Origin: Rhodospirillaceae bacterium
GTDB lineage: Bacteria > Pseudomonadota > Alphaproteobacteria > Rhodospirillales > Rhodospirillaceae
Length of the DNA: 64,000 nt
Direction of reading: 5' to 3'
Assembly: GCA_009693785.1 (NCBI GenBank)
Contig: SHWP01000005.1
Span: forward strand, 38,797-102,796
The notes beneath the pieces were generated by a model. The model had not been told where the DNA came from. It ran no database searches and saw only the letters and a list, made by a program, of their open reading frames with translations. The position numbers and the translations under genes were made by a program. Each line of letters starts with the position of its first letter. Positions within the stretch are counted from its first letter, which is position 1. This document shows positions 10,266-18,551 of this stretch, in pieces.

Positions 10266-11047
10266 TTACCTTGTACTGCCGATAAGCCGCTCAACATGCA
10301 TCAGCCGGTCAAGGCTAACAGCCTTCATTTGCTCGGTCATGATAAAGCCATCGTCGATTCCACTTTTCGCCCACTCAACTTTTGACATCGATAGTTTGCG
10401 CCGCTGCCGATCGAGCGCGTTGCCGGGCGAGACAAACTGCTCGCAGGTTTTCACATTGATCTTCTGGTGTTTAACGAGCTTGCGCAAACACATTCGGTAG
10501 AGCGTGTCCTCGGTGCGATAAATACGGAAATCTGGCTCTTCGGCGAAGCCCTTGATCCAATCGTGCCAGATGCGCCGCACACAAAAATTGATCGGGCAGC
10601 TTTCATCGAGCGAGGGTGGCCAATCGGGGTGCATGGGCATGTCGATGCGCATGCGTGTGAAAACATAACCCAACGTGTCGTCGGCCAGCAACGCCGAGAG
10701 ACAAAGGTGAACGTGGTTCTCATAGAACACATCATCGGCATCGAGAAAAAAAGATGCTGGGCTGATGACTGCCGCACGCCTTCATTGCGTGAGAAGCCTG
10801 GCCCCCGATTGTCGGCATTGGTGATGAGCTTGATGAAGGGGTCTTTGACGGACCATTGCCGGGCGATGGCGGGGGTATCGTCGGTGGAGCGGTCATCGAC
10901 CACAATGATCTCGGGTTCGATGGCCAGGCCTTGGTCTTGGCAAAACCGAACCGAGCGCACGGCGCTGTCCAAGGTACGGGGCAGGGTTCGGGCGGCATTG
11001 TAAGCCGGGATGATGATGGCCGCCGTGGGGGTCAGGCGGCTGGGCAT
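10266..11047 (-). pseudogene. Family 2 glycosyltransferase with a -1 frameshift
   Basis: GT-A fold glycosyltransferase of the GT2 family. The first frame (from ATG 11047) has TAAIIIPAYNA at residues 8-18 and EIIVVDDRSTDDT at 46-58, the nucleotide-sugar site. It breaks where the coding strand reads seven T residues (A7 at 10746-10752): eight T's would give LFFLDADDVFYENH, restoring the catalytic DxD motif and joining the second frame that runs to 10266. The only defect is one base in a homopolymer, so the gene may be intact with a sequencing error, or be a slippage site. The C-terminal part matches no specific substrate class I recognise. Confidence 0.75.
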
Positions 11048-11080
11048 GGCGCCCCTTCAACCACGAGGCGGCCGCACACC

Positions 11081-11094
11081 CCTGTTATAACAGG
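11081..11094. promoter_or_regulatory. Perfect 14-base palindrome upstream of the glycosyltransferase
   Basis: CCTGTTATAACAGG is fully self-complementary and lies 34 bases before the glycosyltransferase start, in the gap after lpd. An operator for a dimeric regulator is the simplest reading; the regulator is unknown. Confidence 0.35.
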
Positions 11095-11188
11095 AAAAAT
11101 ACAGGCCCGCTTGGTGAACGCGCGGCTGAGGCTGCGGTGGATTTTGAGAGTCACGGGAGTTGTGAGGATCGCCACACTCTCAAGCGCA

Positions 11189-12607
11189 TCAAATGTGAAT
11201 CGCGCGCTTATCGACATTGAGCGCGGCTTCTTTGACCGCTTCGCCCAATTGTGGATGTGCGTGGCAGGTGCGCGCGATGTCTTCCGACGACGCGCCAAAT
11301 TCCATGCCCAGCGCGACCTCCATGATCAAATCGCCGCCCGATGGGCCGATGATATGACAGCCCAGTACGCGGTCGGTTTTGGCATCGGCGAGAATTTTCA
11401 CGAACCCGTCCATGTCGCCGTTACTGCGCGCGCGGCTGTTGGCGGTGAACGGGAACTTGCCCGCCTTGTAGGCCACGCCGGCCTCTTTGAGCTGCTCTTC
11501 GGTTTTGCCCACGCCGGCCACTTCGGGCCATGTGTAAACCACCGAGGCTATGGCATCGTAGTTGATGTGCGCGGTATGCCCGGCGCATAGCTCGGCCACG
11601 GCCACGCCTTCGTCCTCGGCCTTGTGGGCCAGCATCATGCCGCCGATGACATCACCGATAGCAAAGATACCCTCGATGTTTGTTTGATAATGGCTGTCGG
11701 CTTCGACAAAGCCGCGGTTGGTCATTTTCACGCCCGCCTCGGCTAGGCCTAAGCCTGCCGTAAATGGCCTGCGGCCTACGGCCACCAGCACCACGTCGGC
11801 TTTCATCTCGGTGGCCGCGCCACCTTTGGCGGGCTCAATAGACAGCGTCACGCCATCCTTGCCCGGCGTTGCTTTGGTCACCTTCTGGCCCAGTATGAAC
11901 TTCAAACCCTGCTTTTCCAGAATGCGCTGCATCTGCTTGCGCACTTCGCCGTCCATGGGCGGCAGGATGAAATCGAGGAACTCGACCACCGTCACCTCGG
12001 CGCCCAAGCGGCGCCATACCGAGCCAATTTCCAGGCCAATCACGCCCGCACCGATGATCACCATGCTCTTGGGCACTTTGGCCAGCGACAGTGCACCGGT
12101 GGAGGACACGATTTGTTTTTCGTCGATGGTGATGCCGGGCAAGGGTGTGACCTCGGAGCCCGTGGCGATGACAACATACTTGGCGGTGTAGGTGGCGTCT
12201 TTGCCATCGAGGCCCTTCACGGCGACCTGGTGTGCACCTTGGGCAGCCTTGGCGATACGGCCCGTGCCCTTCAAGTACGTCACCTTGTTTTTCTTGAAGA
12301 GGAATTCAATGCCGGTGGTGTTTTGCTTCACCACGTCGTCCTTGCGCGCGAGCATGGTGGGCAGATCCAACTCCACCTTCGAGACCTTGATGCCGTGCGT
12401 GGCGAAAGAGTGGTTGGCTTCCTCGAACAGGTGCGAGGACTGCAACATGGCCTTGGAGGGAATGCAGCCGACATTGAGGCAGGTGCCGCCCAGCGTGCCG
12501 CGATTTTCGACGCATGCGGTTTTCAAGCCCAGCTGCGCGGCACGAATGGCACACACATATCCGCCAGGCCCACCACCGATAACGATAACGTCGAACGTGT
12601 CGGACAT
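11189..12607 (-). CDS. lpd: Dihydrolipoyl dehydrogenase (E3)
   Basis: FAD enzyme that reoxidises dihydrolipoamide in 2-oxoacid dehydrogenase complexes, here the 2-oxoglutarate complex given its position after sucB. 472 residues. The FAD-binding GGGPGG is at 11-16, the redox-active disulfide is C43/C48 in [12 protein letters not shown], a second Rossmann motif (GAGVIG) lies around 180-190, and the catalytic dyad H451/E456 is in [14 protein letters not shown] precedes the ATG. A repeat element of about 90 bases separates it from sucB, so it may be transcribed with sucAB or partly independently. Confidence 0.97.
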   Translation of the reverse strand: MSDTFDVIVIGGGPGGYVCAIRAAQLGLKTACVENRGTLGGTCLNVGCIPSKAMLQSSHLFEEANHSFATHGIKVSKVELDLPTMLARKDDVVKQNTTGIEFLFKKNKVTYLKGTGRIAKAAQGAHQVAVKGLDGKDATYTAKYVVIATGSEVTPLPGITIDEKQIVSSTGALSLAKVPKSMVIIGAGVIGLEIGSVWRRLGAEVTVVEFLDFILPPMDGEVRKQMQRILEKQGLKFILGQKVTKATPGKDGVTLSIEPAKGGAATEMKADVVLVAVGRRPFTAGLGLAEAGVKMTNRGFVEADSHYQTNIEGIFAIGDVIGGMMLAHKAEDEGVAVAELCAGHTAHINYDAIASVVYTWPEVAGVGKTEEQLKEAGVAYKAGKFPFTANSRARSNGDMDGFVKILADAKTDRVLGCHIIGPSGGDLIMEVALGMEFGASSEDIARTCHAHPQLGEAVKEAALNVDKRAIHI

Positions 12608-12635
12608 TGATTACTCCTGAACGTCTATTTTTCTT

Positions 12636-12793
12636 GTCATCCTGGGATTTATTCCCAGGACCCAGAGCAGCAACACTGTGAGGACTTTTTTGCCCTGGGT
12701 CCTGGGGACAAGCCCCAGGACGACGGGATTCTTATTTATGAACTTCACCCACTACTCTGGACCACCGGGTCAAGCCCGAGGGTGACAACGCTT
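12636..12793. repeat. REP-like paired-hairpin intergenic element, copy 1
   Basis: Between lpd and sucB. GTCATCCTGGGA...TCCCAGGACCCAG at 12636-12666 is repeated in inverted orientation at 12692-12723 (CTGGGTCCTGGGG...CCCCAGGACGAC). A third half-unit, TGGACCACCGGG...CCCGAGGGTGAC, ends at 12786. The same half-units recur at 26025-26119 and 39762-39853. They can form stable stems in RNA of either strand and may act as mRNA 3'-end structures. Confidence 0.7.
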
Positions 12794-12795
12794 AT

Positions 12796-14055
12796 TTACA
12801 TATCCAAAACCAAGCGGGCGGGATCTTCCAGGCCTTCTTTCACGCGCACCAGGAAGGTCACGGCCTCGCGACCATCGATGATGCGGTGATCATAACTCAG
12901 CGCCAAGTACATCATGGGCCGGGCGACGATGGAGCCATCGTCCAGCACCACGGCGCGCTGCTTGATGTTATGCATACCCAGAATAGCCGACTGCGGCGTG
13001 TTCAAAATGGGCGTGGAGAGCATCGAGCCATAAATGCCGCCGTTGGAAATGGTGAAGGTGCCCCCGGTCATTTCCTCGATGGTCAACTTGCCGTCGCGCG
13101 CCTTGCGCCCGAAGCCGGAAATTTCCGCTTCGATCTCGGCGAAGGATTTGGTTTCGCAGTCGCGAATCACCGGCACCACCAAACCTTGCGGTGTGCCAAC
13201 AGCAACACCAATGTCGTAATAGTTTTTGTAAACCAGCTCATCGCCGCTGATCTCGCCATTGACGGCGGGCAGTTCATTCAGTGCGGCGACACACGCTTTG
13301 ACGAAAAACGACATGAAGCCCATCTTCACGCCGTGCTTTTTCTCGAAGCCGTCTTTGTAGCGGTTGCGCATGGACATGACGGCAGACATATCGACCTCGT
13401 TGAAGGTCGTGAGCATGGCCGCGGTGTTTTGCGCTTCCTTCAAACGCTCGGCGATGCGCTTGCGCAGGCGCGTCATTTTCACCCGCTCTTCGCGGGGGCC
13501 ACGGTTGGGCACGCTGTGCTTCACGGCCTTTTCGCCGCCAGCCGCGATGTAGCCAATCACATCGGCCTTGGTGAGGCGGCCATCTTTGCCGGTGGCGGGA
13601 ATTTTGCGCGGGTCGAGGCCGTGTTCGTCGACCAAATGGCGCACCGAGGGGGCCAACGGAAAATCGCCAGCCACAGATAACTTGGGTGCTGTAGCAGCAA
13701 CCGGAGCGGCTGGTTTGGGCGCCGGGGCTGGGGCAGCCGCCTTGGGTGCCGGAGCGGGAGCAGCAGCGGCTGGAGCGGCGGCTTTGGGGGCCTCAGCTTT
13801 TTTGGCCGGGGCAGCGCCTGCCGCACCGAGCGTGCCCAGCACAGCGCCCATGCCCACTTCCGCGCCTTCGGCGGCAAGAATTTCACTCAAAGTTCCTGCG
13901 GCAGGTGCATTGACCTCAAGCGTGACCTTATCGGTTTCCAATTCCAGCACCGGCTCGTCGGCTGCAACCGCATCGCCGACCTTCTTGAGCCATTTGGCAA
14001 CGGTGGCTTCCGTCACCGATTCCCCCAACGTCGGAACTTTGATTTCGATTGTCAT
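12796..14055 (-). CDS. sucB: 2-oxoglutarate dehydrogenase E2 (dihydrolipoyl succinyltransferase)
   Basis: Core of the 2-oxoglutarate dehydrogenase complex; transfers succinyl groups from lipoamide to CoA. 419 residues. The lipoyl domain (1-76) has the modified lysine K43 in ETDKVTLEV. An Ala/Pro/Lys-rich linker spans about 80-127, the E1/E3-binding domain is about 130-167 ([13 protein letters not shown]), and the acyltransferase domain follows, with H390 and D394 in SYDHRIIDG. The GESVTEATV at the N-terminus distinguishes succinyl- from acetyltransferases. It follows sucA by 60 bases. Confidence 0.97.
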   Translation of the reverse strand: MTIEIKVPTLGESVTEATVAKWLKKVGDAVAADEPVLELETDKVTLEVNAPAAGTLSEILAAEGAEVGMGAVLGTLGAAGAAPAKKAEAPKAAAPAAAAPAPAPKAAAPAPAPKPAAPVAATAPKLSVAGDFPLAPSVRHLVDEHGLDPRKIPATGKDGRLTKADVIGYIAAGGEKAVKHSVPNRGPREERVKMTRLRKRIAERLKEAQNTAAMLTTFNEVDMSAVMSMRNRYKDGFEKKHGVKMGFMSFFVKACVAALNELPAVNGEISGDELVYKNYYDIGVAVGTPQGLVVPVIRDCETKSFAEIEAEISGFGRKARDGKLTIEEMTGGTFTISNGGIYGSMLSTPILNTPQSAILGMHNIKQRAVVLDDGSIVARPMMYLALSYDHRIIDGREAVTFLVRVKEGLEDPARLVLDM

Positions 14056-14115
14056 GTGCGAACCTATAAGACGGTGTTTGTCATTATTCGTTGTGGCAAG
14101 GAGACGGAGCGCGAT

Positions 14116-17064
14116 TTACTCCGCCGCCATTTTTCCGATTTTAGCGATGCGGCGGAACGGCTGTGGAATTTGCGCGGGCGGTGTGATCAACGCCCACTCC
14201 ACCACTTGATTTTGTTCTTTCACGTGAGTGCGCATCAGGCCCGTGGCTGGTGATGCGACAGGCGAACGGCCTGCGAAAATCGGCCGCTTGGATTTCACAT
14301 CTAAACCTTCCAGCGCGTATTCGATGCGCCGGTCGACGAAAGTCCAATAGCCCATGTTGGCGGGCTCTTCCTGGCACCACACCACTTCGGCGTTTTTGTA
14401 CTTGGCCAGTTCCTTGGCGATAGTTTCCTTGGGCCAGGGATAGAGCTGCTCGACGCGGATGATGGCCACATCGTCAATTGCTTTGTCTTCACGCGCTTGG
14501 AGCAGGTCGTAATAGACCTTGCCCGTGCACAACACGACGCGGCGGACCTTTGCGGGGGCAGCGATGGTGCCGGTTTCACCGATCACGCGCAGGAAGCGGC
14601 TGTTAGGGCCTAAGTCGTCAAGCGTCGAGACGCAGCGCTTGTGGCGCAGCAACGATTTGGGTTCAAAGATGATCAGCGGTTTGCGGAAATTACGGCGGAT
14701 TTGACGGCGCAGGCCATGAAACAAATTTGCGGGTGTGGTAAAATTACAAACTTGCCAATTATCCTGCGCTGAGAGCTGCAAAAAACGCTCGGGCCGCGCC
14801 GAGGAGTGCTCGGGGCCTTGGCCCTCATAACCGTGCGGCAGCAGCATGACCAAGCCCGACAGACGCAGCCATTTGCTTTCGGCTGAGTTGATGAATTGAT
14901 CGATGATCATTTGGGCAGCGTTGGAGAAATCGCCGAACTGGGCTTCCCACAAGGTCAGGCTATTGGGTTCGGCCAGCGAGTAGCCGTACTCGAAGCCCAG
15001 CAATGACAACTCCGACAGGGGGCTATCCAGCACCTCGAAGCGGGCTTGTTTGCCTGGGCGGATATTATTGAGCGGCACATAGCGGTCGTCGGTTTTTTGG
15101 TCGACCAGCACTGAATGACGTTGCGAGAACGTGCCGCGGCCGCAGTCTTGGCCCGAGAGGCGCACATTGGTGCCTTCGACCAGCAGCGTGCCATAGGCCA
15201 AGGCTTCGGCCGTGGCCCAGTCGATATCTTTACCGGTGTCGATGGCCTCGCGCTTGGCTTTCAGTTGGCGCACGATCTTGCTGTTGACGGTCACGCCATC
15301 GGGGTTGGCTGAGATCGCGTGGCCAACCTCGCGCAACGCGTCTAACGCGCTGCCGGTTGCCTCGTCGCGGAATTCTTCTTCCTCACCCATGGAGGCCATG
15401 CCTTTCCAGGCACCTTCCAGCCAATCGGCCTTGTTGGGCTTGTAGCCAGATGCGGCCTCGAAATCGGCCTCCATCATGTGCATGAAGTTGCTCATCGTGC
15501 GGTCGGCTTCGGCTTGGGTATAAAGACCTTCCTTTACAAGGCGCTGGGCATAAAGCGAGCGAGCGGTGGGGTGATCCTCGATTTTTTGATACATCAAGGG
15601 TTGGGTGAACTTTGGCTCGTCGCCCTCGTTGTGGCCAAAGCGGCGATAGCAAATCATGTCGAGCACAACGTCGCCGCCGAACTCTTGCCGGTATTCAGTG
15701 GCCATACGCGCGCAATGCACCACGGCCTCGGGGTCGTCGGCGTTGGCATGGAAAATCGGCGCCTCGACCATTTTGGCGATATCGGTGCAATACAGCCCCG
15801 AACGTGAGTAGCGCGGCGTTGTGGTGAAGCCGATTTGATTGTTGACGACGACGTGAATGGTGCCGCCGGTGGTGTACCCATCAATCTGCGAAAAACCGAA
15901 ACACTCGGCGATGATGCCTTGGCCCGCGAAGGCCGCATCACCGTGCATGAGCAGTGCCAGCACTTGTTTGCGCGCCGTATCGCCGATTTGGTCTTGCTTG
16001 GCGCGCACTTTGCCCAGCACGACGGGGTCGACCACTTCAAGGTGCGAGGGGTTGGCCGTGAGCGACAAGTGAACCGTATTGCCATCGAAGGCGCGGTCCG
16101 AGGACGTGCCCAAGTGATACTTCACGTCGCCCGACCCTTCGACGCTGTCGGGGTTGGGTGAGTTGCCTTGGAATTCCGAGAACAAGGCGCTGAAGGGTTT
16201 GTGCATGACGTTGACCAGCACATTGAGCCGCCCACGGTGAGGCATGCCGATCACGACTTGCTTTACGCCCAACGCACTGCCGCGCTTGAGGATTTGTTCC
16301 AACGCCGGAATCAAGGCCTCGCCGCCATCGACACCGAAACGTTTCGTACCGGTGTATTTGATACCCAAGAATTTTTCGAAACCCTCGGCATCGGTCATGC
16401 GCTCAAGGATGGCTTTTTTACCCTCGGGCGAGAACGTAGGCTGATTGCGGTTGGGCTCGATGCGCTTTTGCAGCCATTCGCGCTGCTTGATGTCTTGCAC
16501 ATGCATGTACTCGATGCCGATTGTGCCGCAGTAGGTTTGCTTCAGGGCATCGAGCAGTTGGCGCAGTGTGGCCTTCTCGAAGCCCATGACGCCGCCCAAC
16601 ACGATTTCGCGATCAAGATCGGCATCAGTAAAGCCGTGGTAGCCAATGTCGAGTTCGGGGTGCGATTTATTGCGGTTGAGTTTCAACGGGTCGAGGTCGG
16701 CCAATTGGTGGCCGGTGGTGCGGTATGCCCGTACCAGGGCCAAAGCCTTGATCGAATCTTGAGCCTGACGCATGACGGCGGCTTGATCAGCGGCGGGGGC
16801 AGCACCAGCCGCAGCCGGAGCCTTCGCGCCCTTATCCTTGCCCTTGGCCGGAGCCGCGTCGGGATCGGGCACGCCAATGATGCCAGTTTGGCTTTGTGTC
16901 CAACTGGCGCCTTGAAGTTCGCGCACCAGCTCGGCGCGGTCATCTCCCATCTCGCGGAAGAAGGCGGCCCAACTCGGGTCAATCGCACCCGGGTTTTTCA
17001 AGTATTGGTCGTATAGTTCGGCAAGAAAAACGGCGTTAGCGCCGGATAAAAACGTTGTATCCAC
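14116..17064 (-). CDS. sucA: 2-oxoglutarate dehydrogenase E1
   Basis: Thiamine-diphosphate enzyme that decarboxylates 2-oxoglutarate and succinylates E2. From GTG 17064 it has 982 residues; a start at 17097 would add 11. The GTG is preferred because GAGGGAAG lies seven bases upstream and the product then begins with the family-like DTTFLSGANAVFLAELY. HRGRLNVLVN near 250-260 and GDAAFAGQG near 370 are E1 active-site elements. An N-terminal Ala/Lys-rich linker (about 70-95) separates the E2-binding tail from the catalytic core. A 15-base palindrome is upstream at 17188. Confidence 0.96.
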   Translation of the reverse strand: MDTTFLSGANAVFLAELYDQYLKNPGAIDPSWAAFFREMGDDRAELVRELQGASWTQSQTGIIGVPDPDAAPAKGKDKGAKAPAAAGAAPAADQAAVMRQAQDSIKALALVRAYRTTGHQLADLDPLKLNRNKSHPELDIGYHGFTDADLDREIVLGGVMGFEKATLRQLLDALKQTYCGTIGIEYMHVQDIKQREWLQKRIEPNRNQPTFSPEGKKAILERMTDAEGFEKFLGIKYTGTKRFGVDGGEALIPALEQILKRGSALGVKQVVIGMPHRGRLNVLVNVMHKPFSALFSEFQGNSPNPDSVEGSGDVKYHLGTSSDRAFDGNTVHLSLTANPSHLEVVDPVVLGKVRAKQDQIGDTARKQVLALLMHGDAAFAGQGIIAECFGFSQIDGYTTGGTIHVVVNNQIGFTTTPRYSRSGLYCTDIAKMVEAPIFHANADDPEAVVHCARMATEYRQEFGGDVVLDMICYRRFGHNEGDEPKFTQPLMYQKIEDHPTARSLYAQRLVKEGLYTQAEADRTMSNFMHMMEADFEAASGYKPNKADWLEGAWKGMASMGEEEEFRDEATGSALDALREVGHAISANPDGVTVNSKIVRQLKAKREAIDTGKDIDWATAEALAYGTLLVEGTNVRLSGQDCGRGTFSQRHSVLVDQKTDDRYVPLNNIRPGKQARFEVLDSPLSELSLLGFEYGYSLAEPNSLTLWEAQFGDFSNAAQMIIDQFINSAESKWLRLSGLVMLLPHGYEGQGPEHSSARPERFLQLSAQDNWQVCNFTTPANLFHGLRRQIRRNFRKPLIIFEPKSLLRHKRCVSTLDDLGPNSRFLRVIGETGTIAAPAKVRRVVLCTGKVYYDLLQAREDKAIDDVAIIRVEQLYPWPKETIAKELAKYKNAEVVWCQEEPANMGYWTFVDRRIEYALEGLDVKSKRPIFAGRSPVASPATGLMRTHVKEQNQVVEWALITPPAQIPQPFRRIAKIGKMAAE

Positions 17065-17187
17065 GGTTGGCTTCCCTCGTGTCGCGGTCTTGACCATCCA
17101 TCCCCACCGACGGGGCGGCCGCGTGAGGCTTAGCCATAGCCCAATCTTGTCCCGGCGACAACGCGCTTAGACCCCCTAAATGGGGTT

Positions 17188-17202
17188 AAATCACAGTGAT
17201 TT
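17188..17202. promoter_or_regulatory. 15-base palindrome upstream of sucA
   Basis: AAATCAC-A-GTGATTT is a perfect inverted repeat with a one-base centre, 124 bases before the sucA start and 26 bases after the isochorismatase-like stop. A small ACCCC/GGGGT stem lies just nearer to sucA (17171-17186). The symmetry suggests a dimeric regulator acting on sucAB-lpd; no regulator is identified. Confidence 0.4.
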
Positions 17203-17228
17203 CAGGGTGATAGCCTGGGGATAAAGGG

Positions 17229-17888
17229 CTAATTGGCAGCTTTGGACCCGGCTGCGATTTTCTCGATCATCCGCTCGACTGTGATGACCTGGCCAAAGGC
17301 AAATTCCATGGTGGCCAGGACGGCCGCCTTGACCTGATCGGCGGTGAGGTTGGCCATGCCCCGGTTGCCGGTGCCATCGCTGAGAAAGAAGACTTTGTAA
17401 TCGCGCATGTTGGCCTCGCGCGCGGTGGTATCGCAGCACACATTGGTCGCAATGCCGCCGATGATAACCGTGTCGATACCCTTCGAGCGCAAGATGAGAT
17501 CAAGGTCGGTGCCGGTGAAGGCACCGTAACGCGGCTTGATGAGAATTATGTCGGTAGGTTCGACATTCAGGCGCGGAGATAATTTTACCGCGTCCGAACC
17601 CGCCTTGATTCCATCAACCTTGTTAAAAGGGGGCTCCATGTTGTGGCTTTTCATGTAACTCAGCACCACATCCGAAGCGATGCCGCGATTGGATTGATCG
17701 GCACGCGTCTCCTGCGCAGTGTGAATCACCAGGATGCCAGCCTTGCGGCAGGCAGCCGCCAAGCGGTTGGCTTGGGCGACCACTTCGACACCATTGGGTG
17801 AAGAGATGGAATAACCTTCCACAAAAACATTTTGCAGATCGATGTTGAGATAAGCCGTCTTTTTCGGATCTACGGTCCAGTCGATCAT
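17229..17888 (-). CDS. Isochorismatase-family cysteine hydrolase
   Basis: Cytoplasmic alpha/beta hydrolase of 219 residues. The catalytic triad of the family is present: D17 in LNIDLQN, K118 in ILIKPRYGA, and the nucleophile C151 in GIATNVCCDTTARE, preceded by the usual cis-peptide region. Members act on amides such as nicotinamide, N-carbamoyl compounds and biuret, or on isochorismate. The substrate cannot be inferred, and none of the neighbours is a catabolic gene. It sits among five unrelated genes between sucD and sucA. Confidence 0.87.
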   Translation of the reverse strand: MIDWTVDPKKTAYLNIDLQNVFVEGYSISSPNGVEVVAQANRLAAACRKAGILVIHTAQETRADQSNRGIASDVVLSYMKSHNMEPPFNKVDGIKAGSDAVKLSPRLNVEPTDIILIKPRYGAFTGTDLDLILRSKGIDTVIIGGIATNVCCDTTAREANMRDYKVFFLSDGTGNRGMANLTADQVKAAVLATMEFAFGQVITVERMIEKIAAGSKAAN

Positions 17889-17930
17889 GGTTGTGCAATC
17901 CTAAAATGTATGGGGGGCGAACATTGCCCG

Positions 17931-17980
17931 CCCTCCTCATCCCTCTCCCCCCAAGAACGGGGGGAGAGGGATGAGGAGGG
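17931..17980. repeat. Perfect 22-base-pair inverted repeat
   Basis: Left arm 17931-17952, loop AAGAAC, right arm 17959-17980, with no mismatch. It lies between DUF6524 and the isochorismatase-like gene, on the leader side of the latter. No T-run follows on either strand. Arms of C and G runs with CCTCATCC resemble dispersed intergenic palindromes of alphaproteobacteria (from general knowledge). Confidence 0.75.
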
Positions 17981-18045
17981 TTGGCGCGGCCATCGAGCCG
18001 CGCCCTACCCGGAGCTGGGTGAGGGGTGGATGATCCACGCATGGG

Positions 18046-18462
18046 TTACGTTTCCACGTCATCGACATCGACTTGGCCTGAGATGCGCCGGCGGAACAGC
18101 GAGAATGACATGCCGATGGCGAGAATAAGCGACAGCACCACGAGAATGATCCAGGTGAAAATGCTGCCCTGACCTAACACCAGTAGACCAAAATCCACCA
18201 GCACCCAAATCAACGCGCCAAAAAAGGCTGCCGCCAGAACCAGCCCGATGGGCCCAATCGAGAACCATGTGGCGCGTAGGTAAATGATGATGACTATCAA
18301 CAGCACAACGCCAACAAGGGCTTTGAGCGGCAGCATGCCTTCGGCGCCGGTGACCCAACTGTAATAAGAGTAATCGGTGGGGTTAAATGTGCCGAGCACG
18401 ACCACCAGCGCCAAAATCCAGCGCCACAGAAACCCTTCCCACGTGATCGCAGCTTTTGCCAT
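18046..18462 (-). CDS. DUF6524 family membrane protein
   Basis: Small inner-membrane protein, 138 residues, with four predicted spans at about 13-30, 44-62, 70-92 and 98-120 and a short charged C-terminus (FRRRISGQVDVDDVET). The N-terminal ITWEGFLWRW and FNPTDYSYY match what I recall of the DUF6524 family; no function is established. The family assignment is from memory. No operon partner is obvious: the upstream methyltransferase ends 90 bases away. Confidence 0.68.
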   Translation of the reverse strand: MAKAAITWEGFLWRWILALVVVLGTFNPTDYSYYSWVTGAEGMLPLKALVGVVLLIVIIIYLRATWFSIGPIGLVLAAAFFGALIWVLVDFGLLVLGQGSIFTWIILVVLSLILAIGMSFSLFRRRISGQVDVDDVET

Positions 18463-18551
18463 GACGTCCCCCAGTTCTATAGGCCCCGAATTGAATGGCC
18501 CCGCACCGCCGCGAGATTAGCAACTCAGTGAACCAAACCAAAGGGCTGGGT

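Noticed and set aside
12886..13680. 264-codon plus-strand frame over sucB
   Set aside because: Antisense shadow of sucB; His- and Gly-rich composition typical of such shadows.
16168..17016. 282-codon plus-strand frame over sucA
   Set aside because: Antisense to a certain gene, no recognisable domain.
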